Shown here piece by piece: positions 8,715 through 16,899 of a stretch of 64,000 bases of DNA. The translations under genes were made by a program, and so were the position numbers. The notes below the pieces were generated by a model that ran no database searches, was not told where the DNA came from, and saw only the letters and a program-made list of their open reading frames with translations. Numbering within the stretch: position 1 is the stretch's first letter; each line of letters begins with the position of its first letter. The stretch is from Ignavibacteria bacterium (GTDB lineage: Bacteria; Bacteroidota; Ignavibacteria; Ignavibacteriales; Ignavibacteriaceae): the NCBI GenBank assembly GCA_030693705.1, contig JAUYAB010000075.1:60691-124690 (forward strand). The letters are read 5' to 3'.

Positions 8715-10073
8715 TTACTTATGGTTTATTTTTACAATTACCGGTACAACTTTTTTCTCCGCTGTGTATAGAGACCGGAATTTAAGTTTCTCGGTTGTAT
8801 CAAATGAAATATTTTCCGGCTCAATGCTCATCTTCCCAAATACTGTTTCAAACCGGTTCGAGAAACCACCTTTAATCGCTTCGAAATCTCTCACAAGTTT
8901 ATCAAAGTCCAGTTTTTCTTTTGAGTAAAGAAAAACATAATACGTTACTCCTTTAGTTTCATCCAACATCGCGTAGCTGTCTTCATCGGGAATAGCAATA
9001 TTGTTCTGCCTGTATGGCAGATAGGCTGAAACGTTTTCTTCCGGAGGAAATATTTTGGTGACCATGTTTGTAATATCTGTTGCAAACGCATAAACGTATG
9101 CGGGTTCATCGTTTGAGATGCGGAGTTCAAAGAGTGTTCCGGTTGGATAATTTTTTTCTGTCTCAAACAGATTGCCGGATTTAATCAACTTCATTGCATC
9201 GCCGTTATCTTCATTAAAAAGTAAGGAACCGGAAAGGAGCGGTTGTTTGTTTTCCGGTTCGGGATCGATCAATTCAAAAGCGTATTTGCAGAAATAATCG
9301 AAATCAGAATAGCGTATCCATGTGAATCCATTCTCTCCCCAATTTGTTCCCCAACTGTTTAATATCTCAAAAGCGCCGCCAAGTTTTTTATCGTCAAAGC
9401 CGACGATGGTTATGCCGTGTCCTTGCGCCCAAACACTATAATCATTTGAATCGGGCTGCCAAAAATCTTTAGCATGTTTAAATGAATTCGGGCAGTCAAT
9501 AGCGGCGATAACCGGTTTGTTTTCCGAGAGACTTTTTTTGATGAAAGATGTTTTGTGTTGTAGTTTGAAATCAGCGATGGTTCTATATTCTAATATTCTA
9601 AAAGATTTCGCTTTTTCTTTTTCCGGCGGTTTAACTTCGCGATCGCATTCAAAACCGAAATCGGAATATTTCACAACTCCGTTTTCTTTTAAGAAATCTA
9701 AAACATTTATTAATGAAACCCCTTCGCTGCATCCGCTCGATCTTCTTACTTGATTATAAACGAAAGAAGGGGAGAAGCGGTTTTCAAAAATCTCTTTACT
9801 TGTCCATTTGTTTTTCACCGCTTCCAGAATTGTTTTACCTCCGTACACCGCCGACCAGGCTGCGCAAGTGCCGGATGAGCCTTGATATCCGGGCTCAGGG
9901 GCAAATTCTTTTAAAGAAAAAGATGAAGGAAGATTTGCATAATCGCCGCGCATAAGTTTTACAGAAAGTGGACGGTTTGAATATAACGTGTCGTCAAGAA
10001 GTACTCCCATCCCAAATTCCTGCGAGAGAATATGGAAAGGCAATAGTAAGCATAAAAGTAAAATTCTCTTCAT
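8715..10073 (-). CDS. Secreted papain-like (C1) cysteine protease with DUF4384-like C-terminus
   Basis: A 452-residue protein with a signal peptide (MKRILLLCLLLPFHILS). The C1 catalytic triad is visible: Cys70 in GSSGTCAAWS, His219 in AQGHGITIVGF and Asn239 in ILNSWGTNWGENG. The C-terminal part (about 285-440) reads GTLFELRISNDEPAYVYAFA, the pattern of DUF4384 domains often attached to secreted bacterial proteases. There is no long inhibitory propeptide: only about 45 residues lie between the signal and the protease domain. The ATG overlaps the stop of the upstream FecR/TPR gene (TAATG), so the two are translationally coupled. Substrate unknown; it probably works with the CHASE2 and FecR proteins. 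Confidence 0.88.
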   Translation of the reverse strand: MKRILLLCLLLPFHILSQEFGMGVLLDDTLYSNRPLSVKLMRGDYANLPSSFSLKEFAPEPGYQGSSGTCAAWSAVYGGKTILEAVKNKWTSKEIFENRFSPSFVYNQVRRSSGCSEGVSLINVLDFLKENGVVKYSDFGFECDREVKPPEKEKAKSFRILEYRTIADFKLQHKTSFIKKSLSENKPVIAAIDCPNSFKHAKDFWQPDSNDYSVWAQGHGITIVGFDDKKLGGAFEILNSWGTNWGENGFTWIRYSDFDYFCKYAFELIDPEPENKQPLLSGSLLFNEDNGDAMKLIKSGNLFETEKNYPTGTLFELRISNDEPAYVYAFATDITNMVTKIFPPEENVSAYLPYRQNNIAIPDEDSYAMLDETKGVTYYVFLYSKEKLDFDKLVRDFEAIKGGFSNRFETVFGKMSIEPENISFDTTEKLKFRSLYTAEKKVVPVIVKINHK

Positions 10074-11008
10074 TAATTTGTTCCGGAAAATTGTTTTTGT
10101 TTGTAAAGTCTTTCAGCTTTTGATTGCATCCCGTTTGCTTGCAAGAACTTCAGATAAGCGAATAAATAATCATCTACACCTGGCGCATCGGCAACTGATT
10201 TTGCATAGTACTTTTGAGCGCTGGTGTTAAGTTTATTCTTCTCAAAATATTTTGCAATGATTAAATAGTTTAGAGCTGTTTCATCGTAATCCAATTCTTT
10301 TAATAATTCACTCAACTCAACCATTAGAGTTTGTTTCCGGTTTCCGGGCAGCAGTTCAAAAATTGCAGTATCGGAATGTATCTCATCGTTTACGCTTGAA
10401 AACAATTCCCACTGATACGGTTTTCCTTTTTCAAATTGTAATTCGTTTACATCTATCACAATGAATGAGTCGCTTATCTCTTTCATAAAAACAGTATTCT
10501 TTGCGCTATTAATAATTTGGAAGATATATTTTTCGCCATGTTCTCTTGGGAACCATGCAAATTGAATAGTTGAATCCACAATAAGCGTGTTTTTCGGAAA
10601 GTCCAGTTCAATCCTTTCTATCCCCTGCCGCACAACTGCGCCAAGATTTTCCATTTCTTTTTTAGTGTCGTCTTTATTCATAAACTCATCTAAAAGGTAA
10701 CCTGCAAATTTAGCAGAGACGCTCGCCTTTTGAGAATCAAAAGAACCTGCAAGGTCTGAAACATTAAAACTTCCTTCATTCTTCAATTCTTTTGTTTTAC
10801 CGGAGGAATGGAGAAGCCCTAAATAATTATTTTTGCTTAGTTTTATGATTTCTCCCTTAAAGAGTTTTGCGCTTATGGATAAAGGCTGCCAGCTTCCGGT
10901 CAGTCGTTTTACCTGCACATCTCCCTTGCTTGTAAGTACGGTAAATTCTTGATTCTGGCTCCAGGCGTTTAAAGAGAAAAAAATCACCACGAGTAATATC
11001 ATTTTCAT
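10073..11008 (-). CDS. Exported FecR-like protein with TPR-like C-terminus
   Basis: A 311-residue protein with a signal peptide (MKMILLVVIFFSLNAWSQ). Residues about 20-100 read as a FecR-type beta domain (TVLTSKGDVQVKR, SISAKLFKGEIIKLS). A middle beta domain contains FAWFPREHGEKYIFQI, as in Fn3/Ig-like sensors. The last 85 residues are helical with TPR-like pairs (ALNYLIIAKYFEKN, AQKYYAKSVADAP). FecR domains usually sense or relay signals in the periplasm; the TPRs suggest protein binding. It overlaps the CHASE2 gene by four bases (ATGA) and the protease gene by one, so it is the middle gene of a tight three-gene operon. Confidence 0.75.
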   Translation of the reverse strand: MKMILLVVIFFSLNAWSQNQEFTVLTSKGDVQVKRLTGSWQPLSISAKLFKGEIIKLSKNNYLGLLHSSGKTKELKNEGSFNVSDLAGSFDSQKASVSAKFAGYLLDEFMNKDDTKKEMENLGAVVRQGIERIELDFPKNTLIVDSTIQFAWFPREHGEKYIFQIINSAKNTVFMKEISDSFIVIDVNELQFEKGKPYQWELFSSVNDEIHSDTAIFELLPGNRKQTLMVELSELLKELDYDETALNYLIIAKYFEKNKLNTSAQKYYAKSVADAPGVDDYLFAYLKFLQANGMQSKAERLYKQKQFSGTN

Positions 11009-12228
11009 ATCTGCACTCCCTTTTTGTTAAAAGGATTTATCTTTTGAATTAATGGATTTAAATAGTTTTCATAAATCTCAATGCTCGATGGTAGAACAAA
11101 TATTGAGATCAAGGTCAAGGTTAAATTCAGTTTGATGTTGTAAAGGTAAAAAACGTAAACGGCGATGAAGAAATAAAAAATTACTAATAAGAGGATGTAT
11201 ATCTTCGACAGCGCCTGGTAGAGATTTGGATAATATGATTTAATAACATGAAGCAGGTAAATGGAAGTGTAACAAATAAAAAATGCTATCAAGAGAGTTA
11301 GTACAAACGGAAGTTCGTTTATATAATCATTCGCATTAATCATCGAAATAATATTAGCATGAATAACAACCCCGTACATATCCGGGAAAGATTTACCGGC
11401 ATAATTTTCATTTAGCGGAGTAAAGAAAATATCTTCAAACGTTTTTGTTTGCAGATCAATTCCGGTAAACCCCAGCAGAACTATTTTATCCTTGCAGACC
11501 GAAAGATCAATCGCGGTATCCAGCGCTTGATCGTAGTTGATGAAATAGTAACCGGGGTCGGAGATATTTCTTCTAAAATTAATTGGTTCTCGCGCTTTGC
11601 CTCGTTCAGTAACTTTGGCTAAAGCGGCATAGTTATAAAGTCCGATAATTCTGGCAGCAAATGAATAAGCGGTATCCTTTCCTACTATTGCAAGTGGAAT
11701 AAAATCTCTTACCGTTCTCCGCGATTCGTCTCCGGATGAAGGAAGATTCGCAAACCCGTATTTAATTTTTTCTTTAAATTGAATTCCCGGAAGAGCGATG
11801 GAATCAAATGCTTCCGTGTCTTCATTAAAAGCCGACATCTGATTTACAACGACACAATTGTTATAACCTGAAATAACCGAAGTCAAAAGAGAATCATCCC
11901 CGTTATTATCGCTTTCGGAAAACAACAAGTCTATCCCAATTACTTTTGGATTTTCTTTCTCTATTCTTTCGAGCACTTTGGCTATCAGGTTACGGTTTAA
12001 ATATCCTGCATTTACAATTACGATCGATGTATCGGGCGTAACCTGGGGGCGCATTTTAGAAAAGACAATATCATAAGCGTCAAAGTCTATTAAGGCGTTG
12101 GAAATAGGATCGTTGAGGGCAAGGTTATAGGGAAGAACAGAAAGTATCCATAGGAAAAGAAAAATTATTGCGGTGATCAGAAAGAATTTGAACTGAAGAA
12201 AACCATATTTTATAATTGGATCCCTCAC
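11005..12228 (-). CDS. CHASE2-domain membrane protein
   Basis: A 407-residue protein with one N-terminal transmembrane helix (about 15-33), an extracytoplasmic CHASE2 sensor domain (about 40-300; ALIDFDAYDIVFSKMRP, VIGIDLLFSE, KIVLLGFTG) and three C-terminal transmembrane helices (about 310-395). CHASE2 normally feeds a kinase, cyclase or phosphodiesterase; here nothing follows the last helix but about 20 residues, so there is no cytoplasmic output domain. It is the first gene of the CHASE2-FecR/TPR-C1 protease operon, which suggests that its partners outside the cytoplasm are the output. Confidence 0.85.
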   Translation of the reverse strand: MRDPIIKYGFLQFKFFLITAIIFLFLWILSVLPYNLALNDPISNALIDFDAYDIVFSKMRPQVTPDTSIVIVNAGYLNRNLIAKVLERIEKENPKVIGIDLLFSESDNNGDDSLLTSVISGYNNCVVVNQMSAFNEDTEAFDSIALPGIQFKEKIKYGFANLPSSGDESRRTVRDFIPLAIVGKDTAYSFAARIIGLYNYAALAKVTERGKAREPINFRRNISDPGYYFINYDQALDTAIDLSVCKDKIVLLGFTGIDLQTKTFEDIFFTPLNENYAGKSFPDMYGVVIHANIISMINANDYINELPFVLTLLIAFFICYTSIYLLHVIKSYYPNLYQALSKIYILLLVIFYFFIAVYVFYLYNIKLNLTLTLISIFVLPSSIEIYENYLNPLIQKINPFNKKGVQI

Positions 12229-12459
12229 GGTTCGCTCTTCATTTAACCGAAGCCTGAAAATCGTACAAAGCTAAAAGCGGATTAGCCGGGGGAAATTTTG
12301 TAACTAAAAAACAAATTCTTTTTTTAGAAAGATTTTTATCCTTCATAACGCTCCCGATTTCTTTTTCTTATCATGCGGAAAATAAAGAATTTTTTTCGAT
12401 AAAAGAAGAAAATGAATTTATTTTTTCCTTTACATTCCATCAAAAATTATCTCATGGAA
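12229..12459. other. Intergenic, nothing recognised
   Basis: AT-rich spacer upstream of the CHASE2 gene. It presumably holds its promoter, but I see no convincing -35/-10 pair and no RNA gene or repeat. Confidence 0.4.
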
Positions 12460-14532
12460 TCAACTTAATTTTACCCGGAAGTCCACGATTACGAATTCAT
12501 TCTGCTCAGTTATTAATAATGGATTTATATCAAACTCCGATAGATTTTTGTTTTCACGGATCATTTTGGCTGCGTTTGAAATTAGCTTGATCAGCAAATC
12601 TAAATCGGCTCCAACTTCTCCGCGAACACCCTGAATTATTTTTCCGATTTTTGTTTCATGGATCATTTCCCGTATTTCATCTTCGGTAATAAAAGCTGAT
12701 CTTAACGAAAAGTCTTCGAAGTAATTTACATATTTTCCGCCAAGACCAAATGAGATCATCGGACCAAATGATGTATCTCGAAATCCACCGATCAATAATT
12801 CAAATCGCGACGAAATGTGTGGTTGAATCAGAAAATATTCCGGTGTAAGATTGAAAGATTTCATTCGCATTCGGATTCTCTTTATTGCAGCTTTAAATTC
12901 TTTGCTGGTTCTTATGCCTAATTCTACGGCTCCAAAATCAGATTTATGAGACGCATCCTCGTTAATTCCTTTCAATACGATTGGATAATTTTTAATTTCA
13001 AATTGTTCAACTTCATCGTTTCGAATCGAGAATTCCTCAATGAGCGGCAGCTTATAATTTCTCGCTAATTTATTGATTGCCCGTTGTGAGAGAAAGTCTG
13101 TTCTTTTAATCAATTTTGAGTTAACACTTTTTAATTGGGATTGATACTCATCTTTGCGTAAAAGTAATTTCTTTTTGTTTGTCGAATGAAAAAGTAAATT
13201 TGAGAGAACACTAGCAGGTTCTTCCGGATTTCTGAATATCGGTTTTGCAAGTTCAGAATTCAGCTTGTAATTTTCCCAAAACTCCGGCAGCGGCATCACA
13301 ACTTGAAGAATTGGTTTTTTCGATCTGATTGAATTCACAGCTTCAACTACTCCAAGCGGTTCAACCATTATCGGTTCAACAAATATTGAAATCACAGCGT
13401 CAACATTTTTATCTTTTAGAATTAATTCAATTACTGATTTGTACATTTCCGCAGAACCGCCCGGGAGTAGATCAATCGGATTTAATTTTGATCCTTCCTT
13501 CGGAACGATTTCCGACAGCTTATGAATTGTGGCTTCAGAAAATTTAGCAAGCTCCAACCCCGATTTTTCAAGAGCGTCGACCGCGAGAATCGCGGGACCG
13601 CCGGCATTTGTTACAACAGCAATTCGCTTTCCTTTGGGAATAGGGAAGTGAAGAAATCCTTTTACAGTAATAAACATTTCGGAAATTGTTTCAACGCGAA
13701 TAATTCCAAATTGTCGCAGCGCAGCGTTCACCACTCTATCGGCGCTACCCAAAGCTCCGGTATGCGATGAAGCGGCTTTCATCCCGGCTTTTGATTTTCC
13801 GGCTTTCAAAACTATTACAGGCTTTTTAATTTTTCCTAAAAGAAAAGGTTCTAAAAATTTGAATCCATCTACAAAACTTTCGAGATAATAAGTTGAAAGA
13901 CGGATCGATTTATCTTTTTCCCAGAATTTGAGTAAGTCGATCTCGTTGATGTCGGCTTTGTTCCCGACACTTATAAAATGAGCAAATTTAATATTGGTTT
14001 CCCGCAAGGAATTGATGACCGCAGCGCCCAAAGCTCCGCTTTGCGATAAAAATCCAACCGGTTCGTATTCCGGTTTTTCTGCCACAAATGTCGCGTTAAG
14101 TTTTATTTGATCATCGGAATTTATTATCCCCATACAATTTGGACCGACTAAACGAACATTGTTTCTTCTTGCTAATTCAAGCAATGCAATCTCTTCTTGT
14201 TCACCTTCCGATCCCATTTCTCTGTATCCTGCGGTTATAACAACGAGTGATTTAACTTGTTTGGAAATCAATTCTGAAACAGAATCCAGAACAAATTTTT
14301 TAGGAACGACAACAAATGCCAGATCTATTGCTTCTTCAATTTGACTAATTGTGGTGAAGCATTTATATCCGAGTATTTCAGATGAGTTTGGATTTACCGG
14401 ATAAACTTCCCCGGTAAAATTAAAAGTTTGAATAGATCGTAGAATTTCGTAACCGATACTTTTTTCTTTTGAAGAAGCTCCAACAACACAAACCGATTTT
14501 GGATAAAAGAAATTTGAAAGTGAACTTTTCAT
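12460..14532 (-). CDS. ADP-forming acyl-CoA synthetase, fused alpha and beta parts
   Basis: A 690-residue cytoplasmic enzyme of the NDP-forming acyl-CoA synthetase family, which makes acetate (or another acid) and ATP from acyl-CoA, ADP and phosphate, or the reverse. Order: CoA-binding Rossmann domain (VCVVGASSKEKSIGYE, residues 14-30), a succinyl-CoA ligase-like domain (VGFLSQSGALG, 159-169), the phosphohistidine motif SSHTGALGS with the histidine at position 257, then an ATP-grasp domain in the last 220 residues (FPIVLKGI-type strand NYPIVLKGINED; DINPLLI). No C-terminal acetyltransferase domain, so it is not the PatZ type. GGAGAT precedes the ATG. It stands alone. The substrate cannot be told from sequence; energy conservation from acetyl-CoA is the likely role. 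Confidence 0.85.
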   Translation of the reverse strand: MKSSLSNFFYPKSVCVVGASSKEKSIGYEILRSIQTFNFTGEVYPVNPNSSEILGYKCFTTISQIEEAIDLAFVVVPKKFVLDSVSELISKQVKSLVVITAGYREMGSEGEQEEIALLELARRNNVRLVGPNCMGIINSDDQIKLNATFVAEKPEYEPVGFLSQSGALGAAVINSLRETNIKFAHFISVGNKADINEIDLLKFWEKDKSIRLSTYYLESFVDGFKFLEPFLLGKIKKPVIVLKAGKSKAGMKAASSHTGALGSADRVVNAALRQFGIIRVETISEMFITVKGFLHFPIPKGKRIAVVTNAGGPAILAVDALEKSGLELAKFSEATIHKLSEIVPKEGSKLNPIDLLPGGSAEMYKSVIELILKDKNVDAVISIFVEPIMVEPLGVVEAVNSIRSKKPILQVVMPLPEFWENYKLNSELAKPIFRNPEEPASVLSNLLFHSTNKKKLLLRKDEYQSQLKSVNSKLIKRTDFLSQRAINKLARNYKLPLIEEFSIRNDEVEQFEIKNYPIVLKGINEDASHKSDFGAVELGIRTSKEFKAAIKRIRMRMKSFNLTPEYFLIQPHISSRFELLIGGFRDTSFGPMISFGLGGKYVNYFEDFSLRSAFITEDEIREMIHETKIGKIIQGVRGEVGADLDLLIKLISNAAKMIRENKNLSEFDINPLLITEQNEFVIVDFRVKLS

Positions 14533-14982
14533 AATTTATCTCCGACAGATACTCTAAAATAGGCAATCTCAATAATAAAAATGGCGTGTTTAGGCTAAAG
14601 AAAATTTGAGAAGCCATTGGTACTGCAATTAGCAAAAGTGTAAAAAAAATGAAATCGTATTGAAGTTTGTGTCCCGCTAAAAACTGTAACTTAATTAAGC
14701 AGAAAAACGCCAATGTGATATGGGCTACTCAATTTTTGCACTACTTTTTCATCGTTTCGAATTTAGAAAAATCCAACTGTTTTAAGTAAATTTGGAAAGT
14801 CAAAATCGTCTCAAAATAAACTCTTACCTGCCTCGTAAGGGTAGAACTCGTAAAATTTTAGAAAAATTCTTTCTTGAACCCCAAAAAATTTTCATTTATG
14901 AAAGAAAGTATTATATTTGAAATCCAATAAATTTGCATTTTAAAGAAAATGCTGGTAATTTTGTGTCTCTTTTGTCAAATTT
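14533..14982. other. Intergenic leader region of the tRNA/rpmG/secE cluster
   Basis: About 450 bases between the divergent acyl-CoA synthetase gene and tRNA-Tyr. AT-rich, with a possible sigma-70-like promoter (listed separately) and no gene that I would support. Apparent reading frames that run into the tRNA genes are artefacts of translating tRNA sequence. Confidence 0.5.
14874..14902 (+). promoter_or_regulatory. Possible promoter for the tRNA-Tyr cluster
   Basis: TTGAAC, 17 bases, TATGAA: a fair match to a -35/-10 pair, about 80 bases before tRNA-Tyr. TATATTTG a few bases further on (around 14912) also fits the Bacteroidetes TAnnTTTG element, so the exact start is unsettled. Confidence 0.35.
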
Positions 14983-15066
14983 GGGCGGACGCCGGAGTTG
15001 GAGAGCCGGGGCGGACTGTAAATCCGTTGGCATACGCCTTTGGGGGTTCGAATCCCTCGCCGCCCA
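14983..15066 (+). tRNA. tRNA-Tyr (GUA)
   Basis: A class II tRNA of 84 bases with a long variable arm. The anticodon loop is CUGUAAA on a GGA/UCC-containing stem, giving GUA. The T arm has GGUUCGAAUCC and the acceptor ends GCCGCCC plus discriminator A. Oddities by eye: the 5' strand GGGCGGA leaves an A7-G66 mismatch and position 8 reads C rather than U. No CCA is encoded. Confidence 0.9.
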
Positions 15067-15106
15067 CTTTAGAGCTTTGTTCTTAAAATATTGGAATTTT
15101 TCAACT

Positions 15107-15180
15107 GCGGGAGTAACTCAGTTGGCTAGAGTCACAGCCTTCCAAGCTGTTGGTCGCGGGTTCGAATCCCGTCTCCCGCT
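15107..15180 (+). tRNA. tRNA-Gly (UCC)
   Basis: Acceptor GCGGGAG pairs with CUCCCGC, discriminator U. D stem ACUC/GAGU, anticodon stem ACAGC/GCUGU with loop CUUCCAA giving anticodon UCC, T stem GCGGG/CCCGU around UUCGAAU. 74 bases, no encoded CCA. Confidence 0.95.
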
Positions 15181-15211
15181 CTCTAGAATTTTTCAGAAGA
15201 GTACACTCTCC

Positions 15212-15284
15212 GCTGACGTAGCTCAGTTGGTAGAGCACATCCTTGGTAAGGATGAGGTCACCGGTTCAATCCCGGTCGTCAGCT
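15212..15284 (+). tRNA. tRNA-Thr (GGU)
   Basis: Acceptor GCUGACG pairs with CGUCAGC, discriminator U. Anticodon stem CAUCC/GGAUG with loop UUGGUAA giving anticodon GGU; T stem ACCGG/CCGGU around UUCAAUC. Its 3' half is copied twice immediately downstream in altered form. Confidence 0.95.
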
Positions 15285-15302
15285 CAAAAAGATAATTGAA
15301 GT

Positions 15303-15357
15303 ACATCCTTGGTAAGGATGAGGTCATCCCGATGAAATCGGGATCGTCAGCTCAAAA
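15303..15357 (+). pseudogene. Partial tRNA-Thr copy 1 (3' half, altered T arm)
   Basis: The first 24 bases are identical to tRNA-Thr 15237-15260 (anticodon arm and variable loop), and the last 13 (CGTCAGCTCAAAA) to 15277-15289. In between, the 16-base T arm is replaced by an 18-base hairpin, TCCCGATGAAATCGGGAT. There is no 5' acceptor strand or D arm, so it cannot fold as a tRNA. Confidence 0.85.
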
Positions 15358-15370
15358 GTTAATTTAAGAT

Positions 15371-15422
15371 CATCCTTGGTGAGGATAAGGTCACCCCGAT
15401 GAAATCGGGATCGTCGGCTCAA
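15371..15422 (+). pseudogene. Partial tRNA-Thr copy 2 (3' half, altered T arm)
   Basis: A second, more diverged copy: CATCCTTGGTGAGGATAAGG, then TCAC, then the same hairpin core CCCGATGAAATCGGG and CGTCGGCTCAA. The change of AAGGATG to GAGGATA breaks the anticodon stem. Like copy 1 it lacks the 5' half. Confidence 0.8.
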
Positions 15423-15453
15423 TTAGTTTACAAAAACATAAAGTATCGTTATT

Positions 15454-15603
15454 ATGAGAGAAATAATCACCTTAGAGTGCACAGAGTGTAAAAGAAGAAA
15501 TTACACCACAACTAAAAACAAGCGTAATCATCCAAGCCGCGTAGAATTTAAAAAATACTGCCGCTGGGATAGAAAGCATACTATTCACAAGGAAACCAAA
15601 TAG
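15454..15603 (+). CDS. rpmG: 50S ribosomal protein L33
   Basis: A 49-residue basic protein reading [20 protein letters not shown] and ending KHTIHKETK, the L33 pattern. L33 sits near the E site of the large subunit. Zinc-binding forms have two CxxC pairs. Here the first (C9, C12) is intact but the second is CRWD, with one cysteine replaced by aspartate, so zinc binding is uncertain. It lies between the broken tRNA-Thr copies and tRNA-Trp, the usual neighbourhood of secE and nusG. Confidence 0.95.
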   Translation: MREIITLECTECKRRNYTTTKNKRNHPSRVEFKKYCRWDRKHTIHKETK

Positions 15604-15611
15604 TACTTGCT

Positions 15612-15684
15612 ACGTCAGTGGCTCAATTGGTAGAGCAGCGGTCTCCAAAACCGCAGGTTGGGGGTTCGAGTCCCTCCTGACGTG
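15612..15684 (+). tRNA. tRNA-Trp (CCA)
   Basis: Acceptor ACGUCAG pairs with CUGACGU, discriminator G as usual for Trp. Anticodon stem GCGGU/ACCGC with loop CUCCAAA giving anticodon CCA; T arm GGGGG UUCGAGU CCCUC. It begins nine bases after the rpmG stop codon. Confidence 0.95.
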
Positions 15685-15701
15685 CAGAAAGTTTCAACAC
15701 T

Positions 15702-15884
15702 ATGATTAATAAAATTAAAGCCTTCTTTAATGACGTCGTCAAAGAAATGAAAAAAGTTACTTGGCCGACTAAAGATGAACTAAAAGAATCAACTTACGTG
15801 GTTATTGCTGTTTGTTTGATCTTTGCCGCGTTGACCTACGTCATCGATATGGCAATTACCCAGGCTTTCAAAGGAATATTTTAG
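15702..15884 (+). CDS. secE: Preprotein translocase subunit SecE
   Basis: A 60-residue protein with the SecE amphipathic motif EMKKVTWPTKDEL followed by a single transmembrane helix (about residues 31-50). SecE clamps the two halves of SecY in the inner-membrane translocon. It is the short, single-helix form common outside gammaproteobacteria. It follows tRNA-Trp and precedes nusG by a few bases, the usual secE-nusG pairing. Confidence 0.95.
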   Translation: MINKIKAFFNDVVKEMKKVTWPTKDELKESTYVVIAVCLIFAALTYVIDMAITQAFKGIF

Positions 15885-15893
15885 GTAACATTG

Positions 15894-16430
15894 ATGGATT
15901 TTCGTTGGTATGTTGTTAGAACGTTTTCAGGGCATGAGAACAAAGTAAAGAATCTCATCGATCTTGAATTAAAGGATAATGAAAAGCTTCTTGCGAAGAT
16001 CCAGCAAGTCCTCGTTCCTACTGAAAAGGTATTTGAAGTACGCGATGGTAAAAAACGGAGCAAAACAAAAAACTTCTTCCCGGGTTACCTTCTTTTACAA
16101 GCTGAACTTGATGCTCAAGTAAAAGATTTCATTCTTAATACTCCTTCTGTTATGGGATTTCTTGGTCCGCAGAACAACCCGAATCCGCTTCAACCTGAAG
16201 AAGTGAAGAGAATAGTTGGAAGAATTACGCAAGAGACTAACGGCGAAAGAATTGAAACGATATTTAGAACAGGCGATCTCGTAAAAATTATAGATGGACC
16301 ATTTAATAATTTTTCCGGCAGCATCGAAGAAGTTAACGAAGAGAAAATGAAAATTAAAGTGTTGGTCTCAATTTTTGGCAGAAAAACTCCTGTCGAAATT
16401 GATTTTGTACAAGCAGAGTTAGAAAAGTAA
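15894..16430 (+). CDS. nusG: Transcription termination/antitermination protein NusG
   Basis: A 178-residue protein with an N-terminal NGN domain (FRWYVVRTFSGHENKVK) and a C-terminal KOW domain (GDLVKIIDGPFNNFSG). NusG binds the RNA polymerase clamp and couples transcription to translation or Rho. The start is taken at the ATG at 15894, eight bases after AGGT; an in-frame TTG one codon earlier is possible. The gene is ten bases after secE. Confidence 0.96.
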   Translation: MDFRWYVVRTFSGHENKVKNLIDLELKDNEKLLAKIQQVLVPTEKVFEVRDGKKRSKTKNFFPGYLLLQAELDAQVKDFILNTPSVMGFLGPQNNPNPLQPEEVKRIVGRITQETNGERIETIFRTGDLVKIIDGPFNNFSGSIEEVNEEKMKIKVLVSIFGRKTPVEIDFVQAELEK

Positions 16431-16449
16431 TTTCTAGAGGAACATTACA

Positions 16450-16875
16450 ATGGCTAAGAAAATAACTGGTTATATTAAATTACAAATTCCCGCTGGAAAA
16501 GCTAATCCTTCTCCTCCGGTTGGTCCTGCTTTAGGTCAAAAAGGTGTTAACATCATGGAGTTTTGCAAGCAGTTTAATGCAAAAACCTCCGGTCAAGAAG
16601 GATTAATTATCCCTGTGGTAATTACCGTTTTTTCTGATAAATCATTCACCTTTATTACCAAAACCCCGCCTGCCGCAGTTCTATTAAAAAAAGCGGCTAA
16701 AATTGAAAAAGGATCGGCTGAATCTAATAAAATTAAAGTGGGCAAAGTTTCCAAAACTCAGGTTGAAGAAATTGCTAAACTTAAAATGCCTGATCTTAAC
16801 GCAAATGATGTTGAACATGCTATGAGTATGGTTGCAGGAACCGCAAGAAGCATGGGCATTACTGTTGACGAATAA
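16450..16875 (+). CDS. rplK: 50S ribosomal protein L11
   Basis: A 141-residue protein with the L11 signatures [20 protein letters not shown] and a C-terminal GTARSMGI. L11 forms the GTPase-associated centre with 23S rRNA and the L10/L7-L12 stalk. Normal length. First of the rplK-rplA-rplJ-rplL group, 20 bases after nusG, with an AGAGGAAC ribosome site before the ATG. Confidence 0.97.
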   Translation: MAKKITGYIKLQIPAGKANPSPPVGPALGQKGVNIMEFCKQFNAKTSGQEGLIIPVVITVFSDKSFTFITKTPPAAVLLKKAAKIEKGSAESNKIKVGKVSKTQVEEIAKLKMPDLNANDVEHAMSMVAGTARSMGITVDE

Positions 16876-16899
16876 CTATAAGAATGAGATGATTTTATT

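Noticed and set aside
12460..14532. Protein lysine acetyltransferase of the PatZ type
   Set aside because: It has the acyl-CoA synthetase domains and active-site histidine but ends after ATP-grasp, with no GNAT domain.
14933..15295. An apparent 120-codon gene across the tRNA-Tyr, -Gly and -Thr genes
   Set aside because: It is a translation of tRNA sequence (the typical VAQLVEHILG-like product). The tRNA genes fully explain the DNA.
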